A stretch of 64,000 bases of DNA. Origin: Zhouia spongiae (GTDB lineage: Bacteria; Bacteroidota; Bacteroidia; Flavobacteriales; Flavobacteriaceae). Positions 1-7,793 of the stretch are shown here, in pieces (position 1 is the stretch's first letter; each line of letters begins with the position of its first letter). The DNA lies in NCBI RefSeq assembly GCF_022760175.1, contig NZ_CP094326.1:2592804-2656803 (forward strand), written 5' to 3'. A program made the translations under genes and the position numbers. Below the pieces are notes generated by a model. That model had not been told where the DNA came from, did not search any database, and worked only from the letters and a program-made list of their open reading frames with translations.

Positions 1-202
1 CTTTTGAAATGTGTTTTTCTTCTTCAACAGAAGTCCAGCGCATATCCCTGTCACTTTTATGCCGGTCAATGCGTTGCTGATGATCTTTATCCCAGATACG
101 GGAAGTGGCAATGTATTTGGGAGAATCGGTAAGACTGAGAGCCAGATTTTGAGCGTATGAGCTTTTTCCTGAACGTTCCCCTCCAGTGATGTAGTAAATC
201 AT
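1..202 (-). CDS. cobU: Adenosylcobinamide kinase / adenosylcobinamide-phosphate guanylyltransferase, 3' part outside window
   Basis: Only the first 67 codons are present; the gene runs off the left edge. Translation from the ATG at 202-200 starts MIYYITGGERSGKSSYAQ, which contains the P-loop GGERSGKS typical of CobU, followed by sequence resembling the family (SPKYIATSRIWDKDHQQRI). CobU phosphorylates adenosylcobinamide and transfers GMP to it in the nucleotide-loop assembly of cobalamin. It is cytosolic. It diverges from a riboswitch-controlled BtuB-like receptor, consistent with B12 salvage. A TACTTTTG -7 box lies just upstream on the same strand (229-222). Confidence 0.88.
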   Translation of the reverse strand, partial: MIYYITGGERSGKSSYAQNLALSLTDSPKYIATSRIWDKDHQQRIDRHKSDRDMRWTSVEEEKHISK

Positions 203-221
203 TTTCGGTTTGAATTTTGAT

Positions 222-229
222 CAAAAGTA
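222..229 (-). promoter_or_regulatory. Probable -7 box for cobU
   Basis: Read on the minus strand this is TACTTTTG, matching the Bacteroidota -7 consensus TAnnTTTG, about 20 nt before the cobU start. A well-spaced TTG -33 element was not found, so this is a single-box call. Confidence 0.4.
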
Positions 230-287
230 TTTAAAAATAATTACAAAAAAGATTTGATTGTAAAATAGGGGGTTTATAAATAAGCCA

Positions 288-295
288 TATCTTTG
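288..295 (+). promoter_or_regulatory. Probable -7 box for the riboswitch-btuB transcript
   Basis: TATCTTTG matches TAnnTTTG exactly and would start transcription near 302, at the 5' edge of the cobalamin riboswitch. The nearest TTG (258-260) is further upstream than usual (27 nt spacer), so the -33 element is uncertain. Confidence 0.45.
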
Positions 296-299
296 TCAC

Positions 300-525
300 C
301 GAATTTTGTTTCAAACTTCCATCAGGGAGGGCGGATTAAAAGGGAATTTGGTGAAAATCCAAAACTGTTCCCGCAACTGTAAGCTCAGTCTGCAATATGG
401 TAGATGCTTGTTGTAAAATCTTTGAAACCACTGTTCATGTCAACATTTTATGACACCCTGTTTTAAAAAATGAAACAGGAGAATGGGAAGGTATACAGCA
501 AGACGTAAGTCAGGAGACCTGCAAA
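300..525 (+). ncRNA. Cobalamin riboswitch (AdoCbl element)
   Basis: The core is recognisable by eye: GGGAA at 342-346, GGTGAAAATCC at 350-360, then CTGTTCCCGCAACTGTA at 365-381, and the B12 box with AGTCAGGAGACCTGC ending at 522. A variable arm lies between about 385 and 490. The element sits about 90 nt upstream of a BtuB-like receptor gene. In this class, bound adenosylcobalamin lowers expression of the downstream uptake gene; that direction of control is family knowledge and is not visible here. Confidence 0.93.
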
Positions 526-611
526 ATTTAATTAATTATTGTCAAACTTTCGGGATAAAGGTTTGGGTATGAGACTCTCATGCTTTTTCCCTATTTATTG
601 TATTTGCTAAT

Positions 612-2474
612 ATGAACAAAAGAATTGTTTCTGTTTGTGCACTTGGTTTATTAAGTGTATATGGTATTGCCCAGCAGAAAGACAAGAAGGTAGAACAGCT
701 GGATGAAGTAGTTGTTTCTGATTCGCGTTTTGAATTAAAACGTGAAAATTCAGGGAAGACAGTTATAAAAATCGATCGGGAAGAGATCGAAAAAAATCAG
801 GGAAAAACGGTTTCCGAACTTATTAATGTAAAAGCCGGGATAGAAGTTAATGGAAGCAGAAGCAATGCGGGCCAGGACTTAAATACGTATGTACGGGGTG
901 GTTCTAACCGTCAGGTGTTGGTGCTGATCGATGGCGTTCAGGTGTCAGACCCTTCGCAAATCTCCAATGGGTACGACTTGCGGTTGTTGTCATTGGGAGC
1001 TATTGAGTCAATAGAAATTATTAAAGGTGCGGCAAGTACGCTTTATGGTAGTGGAGCAGCAACGGTGGTGATTAATATTACAACGAAAGAAGGAGAAGAA
1101 GGGGCTATTGCTTTGAGCCTAAATTCCAGTATCGGTACTAATCAGACTAAAGACGATCAAAACTATAATCCTGCTGATTTTCATAATGATGTTACCATAA
1201 ACGGTAAGGGAGGTGATTTTAATTATTTATTAAGTTTTAATCAGCAATATACAGATGGTATGTCTGCGGCCGATACGGAAGCAGATGTGAAAGATCCTTT
1301 TTCGAGATACGCCATAAAAGCAAAATTTGGTTACGATTTTTGCGATGCGTTTTCATTAGGGATCTACGGCGATTATACAGACATTGAATCTGCATATGAC
1401 GGAGGTGCAAATTTGGACGCCGATAATTGGTATAACAGCAAACAGTACAGGACGGGGTTAACTTCAAGAATATCATATACCGGTGGTGCTGTAATCATTA
1501 ACGGGGCGTATAGCAAGTATGACAGAGAGTTTATTTCTGCATTTCCTTCTGACTTTAAGTCAGAGAACATGGTTGTAGATGCTTATTCCAAGAATACATT
1601 TGCCGATGTTTTGCATACTATAGTAGGAGTAAATGTAGTGAATGATAAAACAGAGTTCGATAGTAATGAAAGTGTAACGAGGGTAGATCCTTACCTGAAT
1701 ATGGTTGTAGCCAGCGATAGAGGTTATAACATTAATACAGGCGGACGGTTGAATGTTCATAGTGAGTATGGAACTCATTTTACTTACAATGTAAATCCTT
1801 CGTTTACAGCTAAGTTCGATCAGAATTATATAAAGTTTTTCGGGTCGTATAGTACTTCATTCATAGCTCCTTCTTTATCGCAGTTATTTGGATTCTACGG
1901 GCCAAATCCGGATTTAAAGCCGGAAGAAGACAAAACCATAGAGGGGGGAATTGAATTTAAATACGGACAACAATTTAGGGTTAGTGCTTTATACTTCAAC
2001 AGGGAAGAGAAAAATCTTATAGGTTATGATTTTAACCAGGGGTATTACAATGTTACGGATAAAACGACTGCTCAGGGAGTGGAAGTTGAGTTGGTTGCAA
2101 GCCCTGTTGAAGTATTATCTATTACAGCCAATTACGCTTTTACAGAAAGAAAGGATGATGTTCCGTTTAAAATCCCTAAACATAAAGCAAATGTATCTAT
2201 TGGATACGATTTTACACCCAGATCGTATGTATCGTTAAGTTATCAGTATAATGCAGACAGGTTGGATAGTTATTTTAATCCGGATACTTCTCAAAGCAGT
2301 GCAGTTACATTAGAGGCTTTTAGTTTATTCAATGCTTATGTAAACCATCAGCTATCAGAAAAGGTAAAAGTATTTGCAGGAGTAGATAACATTCTTAATG
2401 AAGGATATACAGAAATTTTTGGTTATAACACTAAAGGAAGAAACGTTAGGTTAGGTTTTAGTATTACTTTGTAG
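612..2474 (+). CDS. btuB: TonB-dependent vitamin B12 receptor, BtuB-like
   Basis: A 620-residue outer membrane receptor. A signal peptide covers about residues 1-20 (ending GIAQQ). A TonB-box-like LDEVVVSD lies at about 30-37, a plug domain at about 45-165 (with IDGVQVSDPSQ and the typical VEII/IEIIKGAAS-TLYGSGA segment), and the rest is a TonB-dependent beta-barrel. It would import cobalamin or cobinamide across the outer membrane using TonB energy. The substrate assignment rests mainly on the cobalamin riboswitch directly upstream and the divergent cobU. An intrinsic terminator follows the stop codon. Confidence 0.9.
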   Translation: MNKRIVSVCALGLLSVYGIAQQKDKKVEQLDEVVVSDSRFELKRENSGKTVIKIDREEIEKNQGKTVSELINVKAGIEVNGSRSNAGQDLNTYVRGGSNRQVLVLIDGVQVSDPSQISNGYDLRLLSLGAIESIEIIKGAASTLYGSGAATVVINITTKEGEEGAIALSLNSSIGTNQTKDDQNYNPADFHNDVTINGKGGDFNYLLSFNQQYTDGMSAADTEADVKDPFSRYAIKAKFGYDFCDAFSLGIYGDYTDIESAYDGGANLDADNWYNSKQYRTGLTSRISYTGGAVIINGAYSKYDREFISAFPSDFKSENMVVDAYSKNTFADVLHTIVGVNVVNDKTEFDSNESVTRVDPYLNMVVASDRGYNINTGGRLNVHSEYGTHFTYNVNPSFTAKFDQNYIKFFGSYSTSFIAPSLSQLFGFYGPNPDLKPEEDKTIEGGIEFKYGQQFRVSALYFNREEKNLIGYDFNQGYYNVTDKTTAQGVEVELVASPVEVLSITANYAFTERKDDVPFKIPKHKANVSIGYDFTPRSYVSLSYQYNADRLDSYFNPDTSQSSAVTLEAFSLFNAYVNHQLSEKVKVFAGVDNILNEGYTEIFGYNTKGRNVRLGFSITL

Positions 2475-2483
2475 TAAATGATG

Positions 2484-2516
2484 AAAGCCGCTCTTTTTCG
2501 GAGCGGCTTTTATTTT
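2484..2516. terminator. Bidirectional intrinsic terminator between btuB and an S41 protease gene
   Basis: AAAGCCGCTC, a short loop, then GAGCGGCTTT with T-rich tails on both strands. It lies between converging genes and can serve both. Confidence 0.85.
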
Positions 2517-3943
2517 TATCGAAATTGTAATCTTTCGGTTTCTATATACATATTGTCTTTGGACGGTCTGATAACTTTCGAGTCTTTGAAACTTTGAACG
2601 GGACTACCTGTTCTCGGGGAGGGTTTAGCTGCGGCTCCTGTAATCTCCTGAAGAGCCCTTGCCAAAAAAGGCTCATTGATATCTCCCAGTATTCCCATAT
2701 TCTCGATATCTTCCATTAACTTTATTTCAGGATCAAAACCATCGGTATAATCTGAGAATCCGACGGAGTTTTCATTTCTGGAAATTATAGGTTGCATTCC
2801 CCATGTATGGTTCGGGTTTAATGAGTCATCGTCATATTGATAACTGTCAGAGTCAAATAAAGCTACGGAAGCTTCATTTTTTCCAACTGTTGTTGTTCCT
2901 ATCTGTATGACTTGAATGTATGGATCCAGGCCATTGATGATTAACTCGCTGGCAGAAGCCGTTCTGTCGGTTGTGAGAACATATACCCGGTTTAGGTTTA
3001 AGCTGTTAATAACGTTACCGTCTAAAGTATTCCTGAAATGATAATCAGTTCTGTTACTTCCGAAAATTTCTTGCAGCTTGCCGTTATATCTCAGTCTTAT
3101 AAACAGTTTATCTTCCGATTGGGTACTGATCATGCTGGCCAGGTTGGCTGAAGAGTTTACAGAACCGCCGGGATTATATCTTAAATCCAGCACCAGGGCG
3201 GTTATTCCGTCTGATTTGAATTGTCCGAATGTAGCATTAAGTTCGTCGTCAAATTGAGCTGTAAAACTATTGTACATTAAATACCCTATTTTTTGATTAT
3301 CTAAAGTAATGGTCTTTGAGATATAAATCGGATTTTCTGTATAATGATCACTCTTGGTCAGGGTAATATCGATCCCGTTGGATGTAAAATTACCGCTATC
3401 GTAATCGGCCATGTTTAGCGTGTAAGTGTCATTAGTGCCAAAGAGTAAATCAATATAATTCGTATCGGTTAAGGGTTGGCCATTAACACCGGTAAAGATA
3501 TCACCTCGCATGATATTTTTCCCTTCGGCATCAGTCCCGGGTAAAATATACCAAACGTAACCGAAAATCTCATTGGAAGAATTATTTTTATAGCTCAGTC
3601 CGTACTCTACACCATTGGTTTTGAAAACACCTTGTTGCGAATTCAGGAGGTCATTGTAATCGTCTGTTATGTAGCTAAACCGGTCATCTTGGTGAATCAG
3701 GGCATCAAATAATGAGCCTGGATTTGAATAATTATCTAAGTATGATGCATACTCCTGGTTTGAAGAAAACCGATTGTCGGCCAGATCATTAACATCATCT
3801 TGCCAATAATACCATAAGTTAAGACCTTTCCATATAAAGTCCTGTACTTCCAGGTTATTGTCGGGTACAAATATATTATCGTCTTTATCGTCACAGCTTA
3901 AAAGGAATAAAAATGTAAATGTGAGCGCATATAACTTCTTCAT
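2516..3943 (-). CDS. S41 family peptidase, lipoprotein
   Basis: A 475-residue protein with a lipoprotein signal peptide (lipobox LFLLSC, Cys17), so probably anchored in the cell envelope. The S41 (C-terminal processing protease, tail-specific protease) fold is shown by VLDLRYNPGGS at about 251-261, the Ser motif TASASE (catalytic Ser near 330) and Lys355 in VGKNEAS, exactly 25 residues later as in the CtpA/Prc family. The N-terminal part (about 30-110) resembles the helical cap of these lipoproteins, and a degenerate PDZ-like segment lies at about 110-180. Substrate unknown. It is a close relative of the next gene upstream, from which it is separated by a terminator. Confidence 0.85.
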   Translation of the reverse strand: MKKLYALTFTFLFLLSCDDKDDNIFVPDNNLEVQDFIWKGLNLWYYWQDDVNDLADNRFSSNQEYASYLDNYSNPGSLFDALIHQDDRFSYITDDYNDLLNSQQGVFKTNGVEYGLSYKNNSSNEIFGYVWYILPGTDAEGKNIMRGDIFTGVNGQPLTDTNYIDLLFGTNDTYTLNMADYDSGNFTSNGIDITLTKSDHYTENPIYISKTITLDNQKIGYLMYNSFTAQFDDELNATFGQFKSDGITALVLDLRYNPGGSVNSSANLASMISTQSEDKLFIRLRYNGKLQEIFGSNRTDYHFRNTLDGNVINSLNLNRVYVLTTDRTASASELIINGLDPYIQVIQIGTTTVGKNEASVALFDSDSYQYDDDSLNPNHTWGMQPIISRNENSVGFSDYTDGFDPEIKLMEDIENMGILGDINEPFLARALQEITGAAAKPSPRTGSPVQSFKDSKVIRPSKDNMYIETERLQFR

Positions 3944-3981
3944 TTGTTTTAAGATTGGGTTATTTATGGGAGTTAAGATAC

Positions 3982-4007
3982 AAAAAAACCGCTCTTTTGA
4001 GCGGTTT
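3982..4007 (-). terminator. Intrinsic terminator after the upstream S41 gene
   Basis: On the minus strand AAACCGCTC, loop, GAGCGGTTT is followed by a run of T residues. It separates the two tandem S41 genes, so they are likely transcribed separately. Confidence 0.8.
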
Positions 4008-4011
4008 CCGA

Positions 4012-5478
4012 TTAATTTCTAATAATTCGTTCAGTATCGATATACATTTCTTTTCCTAAAGGTTTAAAATCATTTACATCCTTCAAAAGTATATATTTAA
4101 TCTGGGGGGCAGATCTTTTTGCTTTATTGGCCACCCCGGTAATTTGAGAAATAGCTTCGGCAAGTAAAGGTTCGTTTTCATCTCCTAAAATCCCCATGTC
4201 GGTTATGTTTTCTTTAATAGGAGTGTCGGGAAGCAAGCCTTCGAAATAATCCGAAACACCATTTGCATTTGCCGATTTTAAGACTAATGGTTGGATGGCG
4301 TATTTGTGATCAGGATTAATATTAGATTTCCCAAAATTCGGAGAGTCGTACAAAGTGACAGAAGCAGTATATTTACCGGTAGTAGTATCACCTATATGTC
4401 TGACATCAATATATGGATCCAGGCCGTTTATAACCAGCTCACTTGATGAAGCAGACGAACCGGTTGTTAATATATATACCGTTTGCAGTCCAAGCGAGTT
4501 AATGGTTGTATTGTCGGATAATTTGTTTGTGAATTTATTTATCAACCGATCCGGATCATTATTTTCAAAGTAGCTTTGGTATTTGTCATTCCATTCCTCT
4601 TTAGAAAAGACACTCCCTGTAAACTGTCCTGTAATCATACTGGACAGGTATATGGCAGAACTAACTCTTCCGCCGGGGTTATATCTCAAATCAAGAACCA
4701 GGTGACCGACCCCCTGTGCTTTAAAGTCAGCAAAGACACTGTTCAGCTCTTGATCGTAATCAGCAATAAAACCATTGTACATTAAATACCCGATTTTTTG
4801 CCCGTTGCTTTCTATTACCTTGTTTATAAGAATAGGATTTTCAGAGAGTTCTGTCTTGGTTAATGAAACGGTTTCGCCATTTAAAGCAATTTGGCTATTG
4901 TTTACTTCAGCCATTCCCAATGTGTATGTATCGTTGCTTCCGAAAAGCAGAGTCTGATAGTTTTGAGCGGTTAATTGCTGTCCGTCAACGGTCAAAAAGA
5001 AATCTCCACGCTCAATATTCTTTGCTGAGGCATCCGAGTTGTTCACAATATATCTTACAAAACCAAAAACGTCATCTGAATTCCCTATTCTGCTTAATTG
5101 GAAATCAACACCGTTAGATTTATAAATGCCGGCGAAAGAGTTTTCAAGTTCGATATAATCGTCAACCAAAAAACTAAACCTGTCTACAGTTCCTTTTTGG
5201 TATAAAAGGGCATTAAACAAGTTGTTTGGTGTATCATAAGAATTTAAAAAACCGTAATAGTCATCTTGAACATCATTTTTACTATCCGCTAAGTTCGGAA
5301 CATCCTGTTGCCATAAGTAAATTTCGTTAAGTCCCGACCAAACAAAGTCATTAATTTCACTTTCTAATGCAACAGGGTTTGGATCCGGTGTAGACCCCGG
5401 GCCATCATCCTTACTACAGGCAATAAGATTAAAAAATAAAACGCCTAGAGCAACCCTGCTTAAAATTGATTTTTTCAT
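4012..5478 (-). CDS. S41 family peptidase, lipoprotein (paralogue of the neighbour)
   Basis: 488 residues from the ATG at 5478. This start gives a clean lipoprotein signal (MKKSILSR...NLIACSKDD). A longer reading from 5523 would begin upstream of the likely transcription start set by the TAAATTTG box at 5528-5521. The protein follows the plan of the downstream paralogue: LVLDLRYNPGGR, the Ser motif SASSSELVINGLDPYIDV and a Lys in TTGKYTAS at the conserved spacing. The catalytic Ser/Lys dyad is therefore retained in both copies. Role unknown; envelope proteolysis is the family expectation. Confidence 0.85.
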   Translation of the reverse strand: MKKSILSRVALGVLFFNLIACSKDDGPGSTPDPNPVALESEINDFVWSGLNEIYLWQQDVPNLADSKNDVQDDYYGFLNSYDTPNNLFNALLYQKGTVDRFSFLVDDYIELENSFAGIYKSNGVDFQLSRIGNSDDVFGFVRYIVNNSDASAKNIERGDFFLTVDGQQLTAQNYQTLLFGSNDTYTLGMAEVNNSQIALNGETVSLTKTELSENPILINKVIESNGQKIGYLMYNGFIADYDQELNSVFADFKAQGVGHLVLDLRYNPGGRVSSAIYLSSMITGQFTGSVFSKEEWNDKYQSYFENNDPDRLINKFTNKLSDNTTINSLGLQTVYILTTGSSASSSELVINGLDPYIDVRHIGDTTTGKYTASVTLYDSPNFGKSNINPDHKYAIQPLVLKSANANGVSDYFEGLLPDTPIKENITDMGILGDENEPLLAEAISQITGVANKAKRSAPQIKYILLKDVNDFKPLGKEMYIDTERIIRN

Positions 5479-5520
5479 ATAATTAGTAAATAAATGTGTG
5501 TTTCTTTTGTCTCTGTGAGC

Positions 5521-5528
5521 CAAATTTA
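5521..5528 (-). promoter_or_regulatory. -7 box for the S41 gene starting at 5478
   Basis: TAAATTTG on the minus strand matches TAnnTTTG. It supports the internal ATG at 5478 as the real start. No TTG at the normal spacing was found. Confidence 0.45.
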
Positions 5529-5627
5529 CTTACATTAATGAAAATTTAAAATTTTTGTAACAAAATTTATAATCATTCGTCTTCCTTGTATAAAGCAGTA
5601 AATTTAAAGCTGCCAACCAAACCTGAA

Positions 5628-6137
5628 ATGAAACAAAGTGAGTTTTTGAATATAGTGATGCCCTTTAAAGATAAGCTTTTTAGATTAGCAAAACGATTGT
5701 TGGTATCTACTGAGGAAGCGGAAGATGCAACTCAAGAGATTTTAATGAAATTGTGGTCTAAAAACACAAACCTAAAGGAATGTAAGAGCGTAGAAGCTTT
5801 TGCCATGACGATGACGAAGAATTATTGTTTAGACAGGTTAAAATCAAAACAGGCAAACAATCTAAAATTGGTTCATAGTAATTATACAGATGAAAATGTA
5901 TCGTTGCACAAGAAAATTGAAGTAGCAGATAGTTTGCAATGGATGACCAGGATAATGAATACATTGCCGGAACAGCAACGAATGGTATTGCAATTGAGAG
6001 ATGTAGAGCAGTACGATTATAATGAAATAGCCGAAATGCTGGAAATGAACCAGACAGCCGTAAGGGTCACTTTGTCCAGGGCCAGGAAGGCCGTTCGTGA
6101 ACAACTGATAAAAAAACACAACTATGGAGTTAGTTAA
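5628..6137 (+). CDS. ECF-type RNA polymerase sigma-70 factor
   Basis: 169 residues from the ATG at 5628; a TTG reading from 5586 would only add a poorly conserved extension. Region 2 is seen in FKDKLFRLAKRLL and AEDATQEILMKLW. Region 4 is seen in LPEQQRMVLQLRDVEQYDYNEIAEML followed by a helix-turn-helix (NQTAVRVTLSRARKAVRE). It redirects RNA polymerase to its own promoter set. The next gene overlaps by 14 nt and encodes a likely membrane-bound partner; two DUF4252 proteins follow. Confidence 0.92.
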   Translation: MKQSEFLNIVMPFKDKLFRLAKRLLVSTEEAEDATQEILMKLWSKNTNLKECKSVEAFAMTMTKNYCLDRLKSKQANNLKLVHSNYTDENVSLHKKIEVADSLQWMTRIMNTLPEQQRMVLQLRDVEQYDYNEIAEMLEMNQTAVRVTLSRARKAVREQLIKKHNYGVS

Positions 6138-6564
6138 AAGAATAGAAGTATTAATCGAAAAGTATTTTGCCGCAGAAACATCTATGGCAGAAGAACAAGA
6201 GTTGAGAGATTATTTTTCGCAAACAGATCTGGCGCCTCATTTGCAAGAATATCAGCCTATGTTCGTATACTTTTCATCGGCACAGCAAGAAAGCTATGGC
6301 AAAACAGTTTCACTAAAACCCGGAAAAAAGAGATATTTAGCGTGGATTTCTGTTGCAGCTATGGTAGCAGTTGTTGCAAGTGTCTGGATGTCAAATCCAT
6401 TTCAGCCTAATAATTTAGGTACTTATAATGACCCTGAAATAGCTTTTCAGGAAACTCAAAAAGCTCTTGAGTATTTATCAGCGAACCTGAATATAGGGAT
6501 AGAAGAGATGAGTCGCTTAAAAGAGTTTGAACAAACGAAAAATAAAATTTTAAAGAACAATTAA
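6124..6564 (+). CDS. Putative anti-sigma factor, single-pass membrane protein
   Basis: 146 residues, overlapping the end of the sigma factor gene. Residues 1-65 are cytosolic and helical (ELVKRIEVLIEKYFAAETS...), residues about 71-89 form one membrane segment (YLAWISVAAMVAVVASVWM), and the remainder would be periplasmic. The size, topology and translational overlap with an ECF sigma factor fit an anti-sigma factor. No zinc-finger anti-sigma motif (HxxxCxxC) is present, so the call rests on context. Confidence 0.65.
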   Translation: MELVKRIEVLIEKYFAAETSMAEEQELRDYFSQTDLAPHLQEYQPMFVYFSSAQQESYGKTVSLKPGKKRYLAWISVAAMVAVVASVWMSNPFQPNNLGTYNDPEIAFQETQKALEYLSANLNIGIEEMSRLKEFEQTKNKILKNN

Positions 6565-6576
6565 TTATTTAGAACC

Positions 6577-7104
6577 ATGAAAAAAATAGCATTAATATTA
6601 GTGATAGCTATGTTGCCTTTAGCAGGATTTTCTCAATCGGCGTTTGATAAGTTTGAAAGTTTGGAGAGTGTAAAAACGGTAGTGATCAACAAAAAGGCAT
6701 TTGAGCTTTTTTCCCGAATTGAAACTAATGATGCTGATGCACAGGAGTTTATGAGTTTGACTAAAAGTCTTACCAGCTTAAAGGTTTTTGCCACCGAAAA
6801 TCCGAAGGTAGCTGCTGAAATGAAAGCAACGGTAGACAAGTACCTGTCGAGTTCTTCTTTAGAAGAGTTGATGCGTGTAAAGGATGATGATACAAACGTA
6901 AAGTTTTATATAAAACCCGGAAAAGATGACGATCATGTAAGCGAATTGCTCATGTTTGTAAACGGAATTAAAGATGTAGATATAAACGGAGGTAAGATAG
7001 AAACGGTTTTATTGACACTAACCGGAAATATTGACCTGAACAAGATCAGCACTTTAACCAGTAATATGAACCTGCCGTCTGAATTAAATAAGGCAGGGCA
7101 ATAG
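6577..7104 (+). CDS. DUF4252 domain-containing exported protein
   Basis: 175 residues with an N-terminal signal peptide ending GFSQS. The rest matches the DUF4252 pattern (SLTSLKVFATENP, a central YLSSSSLEELMRV, then VSELLMFVNG and VLLTLTGNIDLNKISTL). Function unknown. Genes of this family commonly follow ECF sigma/anti-sigma pairs in Bacteroidota, as here, so they may be targets or modulators of the pathway (inference). Confidence 0.82.
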   Translation: MKKIALILVIAMLPLAGFSQSAFDKFESLESVKTVVINKKAFELFSRIETNDADAQEFMSLTKSLTSLKVFATENPKVAAEMKATVDKYLSSSSLEELMRVKDDDTNVKFYIKPGKDDDHVSELLMFVNGIKDVDINGGKIETVLLTLTGNIDLNKISTLTSNMNLPSELNKAGQ

Positions 7105-7120
7105 TAAAATAAATATGAAT

Positions 7121-7142
7121 CCCGCAATACCTCAATTGCGGG
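7121..7142 (+). terminator. Intra-operon hairpin between the two DUF4252 genes
   Basis: CCCGCAAT, loop ACCTCA, ATTGCGGG gives a perfect 8-bp stem. Only a short T stretch follows, so it may be a partial terminator or an mRNA-processing or stability hairpin. Confidence 0.5.
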
Positions 7143-7158
7143 TTTAACCCATTGTAAA

Positions 7159-7707
7159 ATGAAAACGGTATATAAATATATTGTAATAGCAACTATAGGA
7201 GTTGTGATGGCTTCGTGTGATAACGGGCAGAGCTTACAGCAGTATTTTGTTGACGGGTCTAATAATCCGGAATTTATAACTTTTGATGTGTCATCCAATG
7301 TTTTGAGTGTGGCAGAAGAAGAGCTTACGAGCAAACAGAAAGAGACCCTGCATTCTATCAGGAAGCTGAATGTTCTGGCATTAAAATTAGATGAAAACAA
7401 TCAAGGGCTATATAAAGAGGAGAAGGAAAAAATAAAAAAGATATTGTCGGACGACTCTTATCAGGAACTCATGCGATTTAATACGGGAAAAGCCCGTGGC
7501 GTTGTGAAATTTCTTGGAGAAGATGATGCAATAGATGAAGTGATTCTTTATGGTTCTGATGATTCTAAGGGATTTGCTTTATTGCGTATCTTGGGAGATA
7601 ATATGAATATAGAAAATGTCGGACAGCTTGTCGAGGTTGTTCAAAAAGGAACGCTTAACCAAAGTCAGTTGGGAAGCATCGGAAAGATATTTTCCGAAGC
7701 GAAGTAA
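7159..7707 (+). CDS. DUF4252 domain-containing lipoprotein
   Basis: 182 residues with a lipoprotein signal (VVMASCDNG). It resembles the preceding DUF4252 protein in its central helices (KKILSDDSYQELMRF) and in its C-terminal segment (LLRILGDNMNIENVGQLV), suggesting tandem duplication. It is probably anchored in the envelope. Function unknown. It closes the sigma/anti-sigma transcription unit and is followed by a terminator. Confidence 0.78.
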   Translation: MKTVYKYIVIATIGVVMASCDNGQSLQQYFVDGSNNPEFITFDVSSNVLSVAEEELTSKQKETLHSIRKLNVLALKLDENNQGLYKEEKEKIKKILSDDSYQELMRFNTGKARGVVKFLGEDDAIDEVILYGSDDSKGFALLRILGDNMNIENVGQLVEVVQKGTLNQSQLGSIGKIFSEAK

Positions 7708-7737
7708 GATAATTGAATTCATCAATCAAGATTACAA

Positions 7738-7772
7738 AAAAATCCTGCCTCATTATGAAGCAGGATTTTTTG
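7738..7772. terminator. Bidirectional terminator between the DUF4252 gene and purB
   Basis: AAAAAATCCTGC(CT) pairs with GCAGGATTTTTT around a CTCATTATGAA-type loop, with A/T runs on both sides. The genes converge here. Confidence 0.85.
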
Positions 7773-7793
7773 TAATAAGACTTTATTAGGGAA

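Noticed and set aside
6933-7400. 155-codon reading frame on the minus strand
   Set aside because: Lies across two well-supported DUF4252 genes on the opposite strand; it is a shadow frame.
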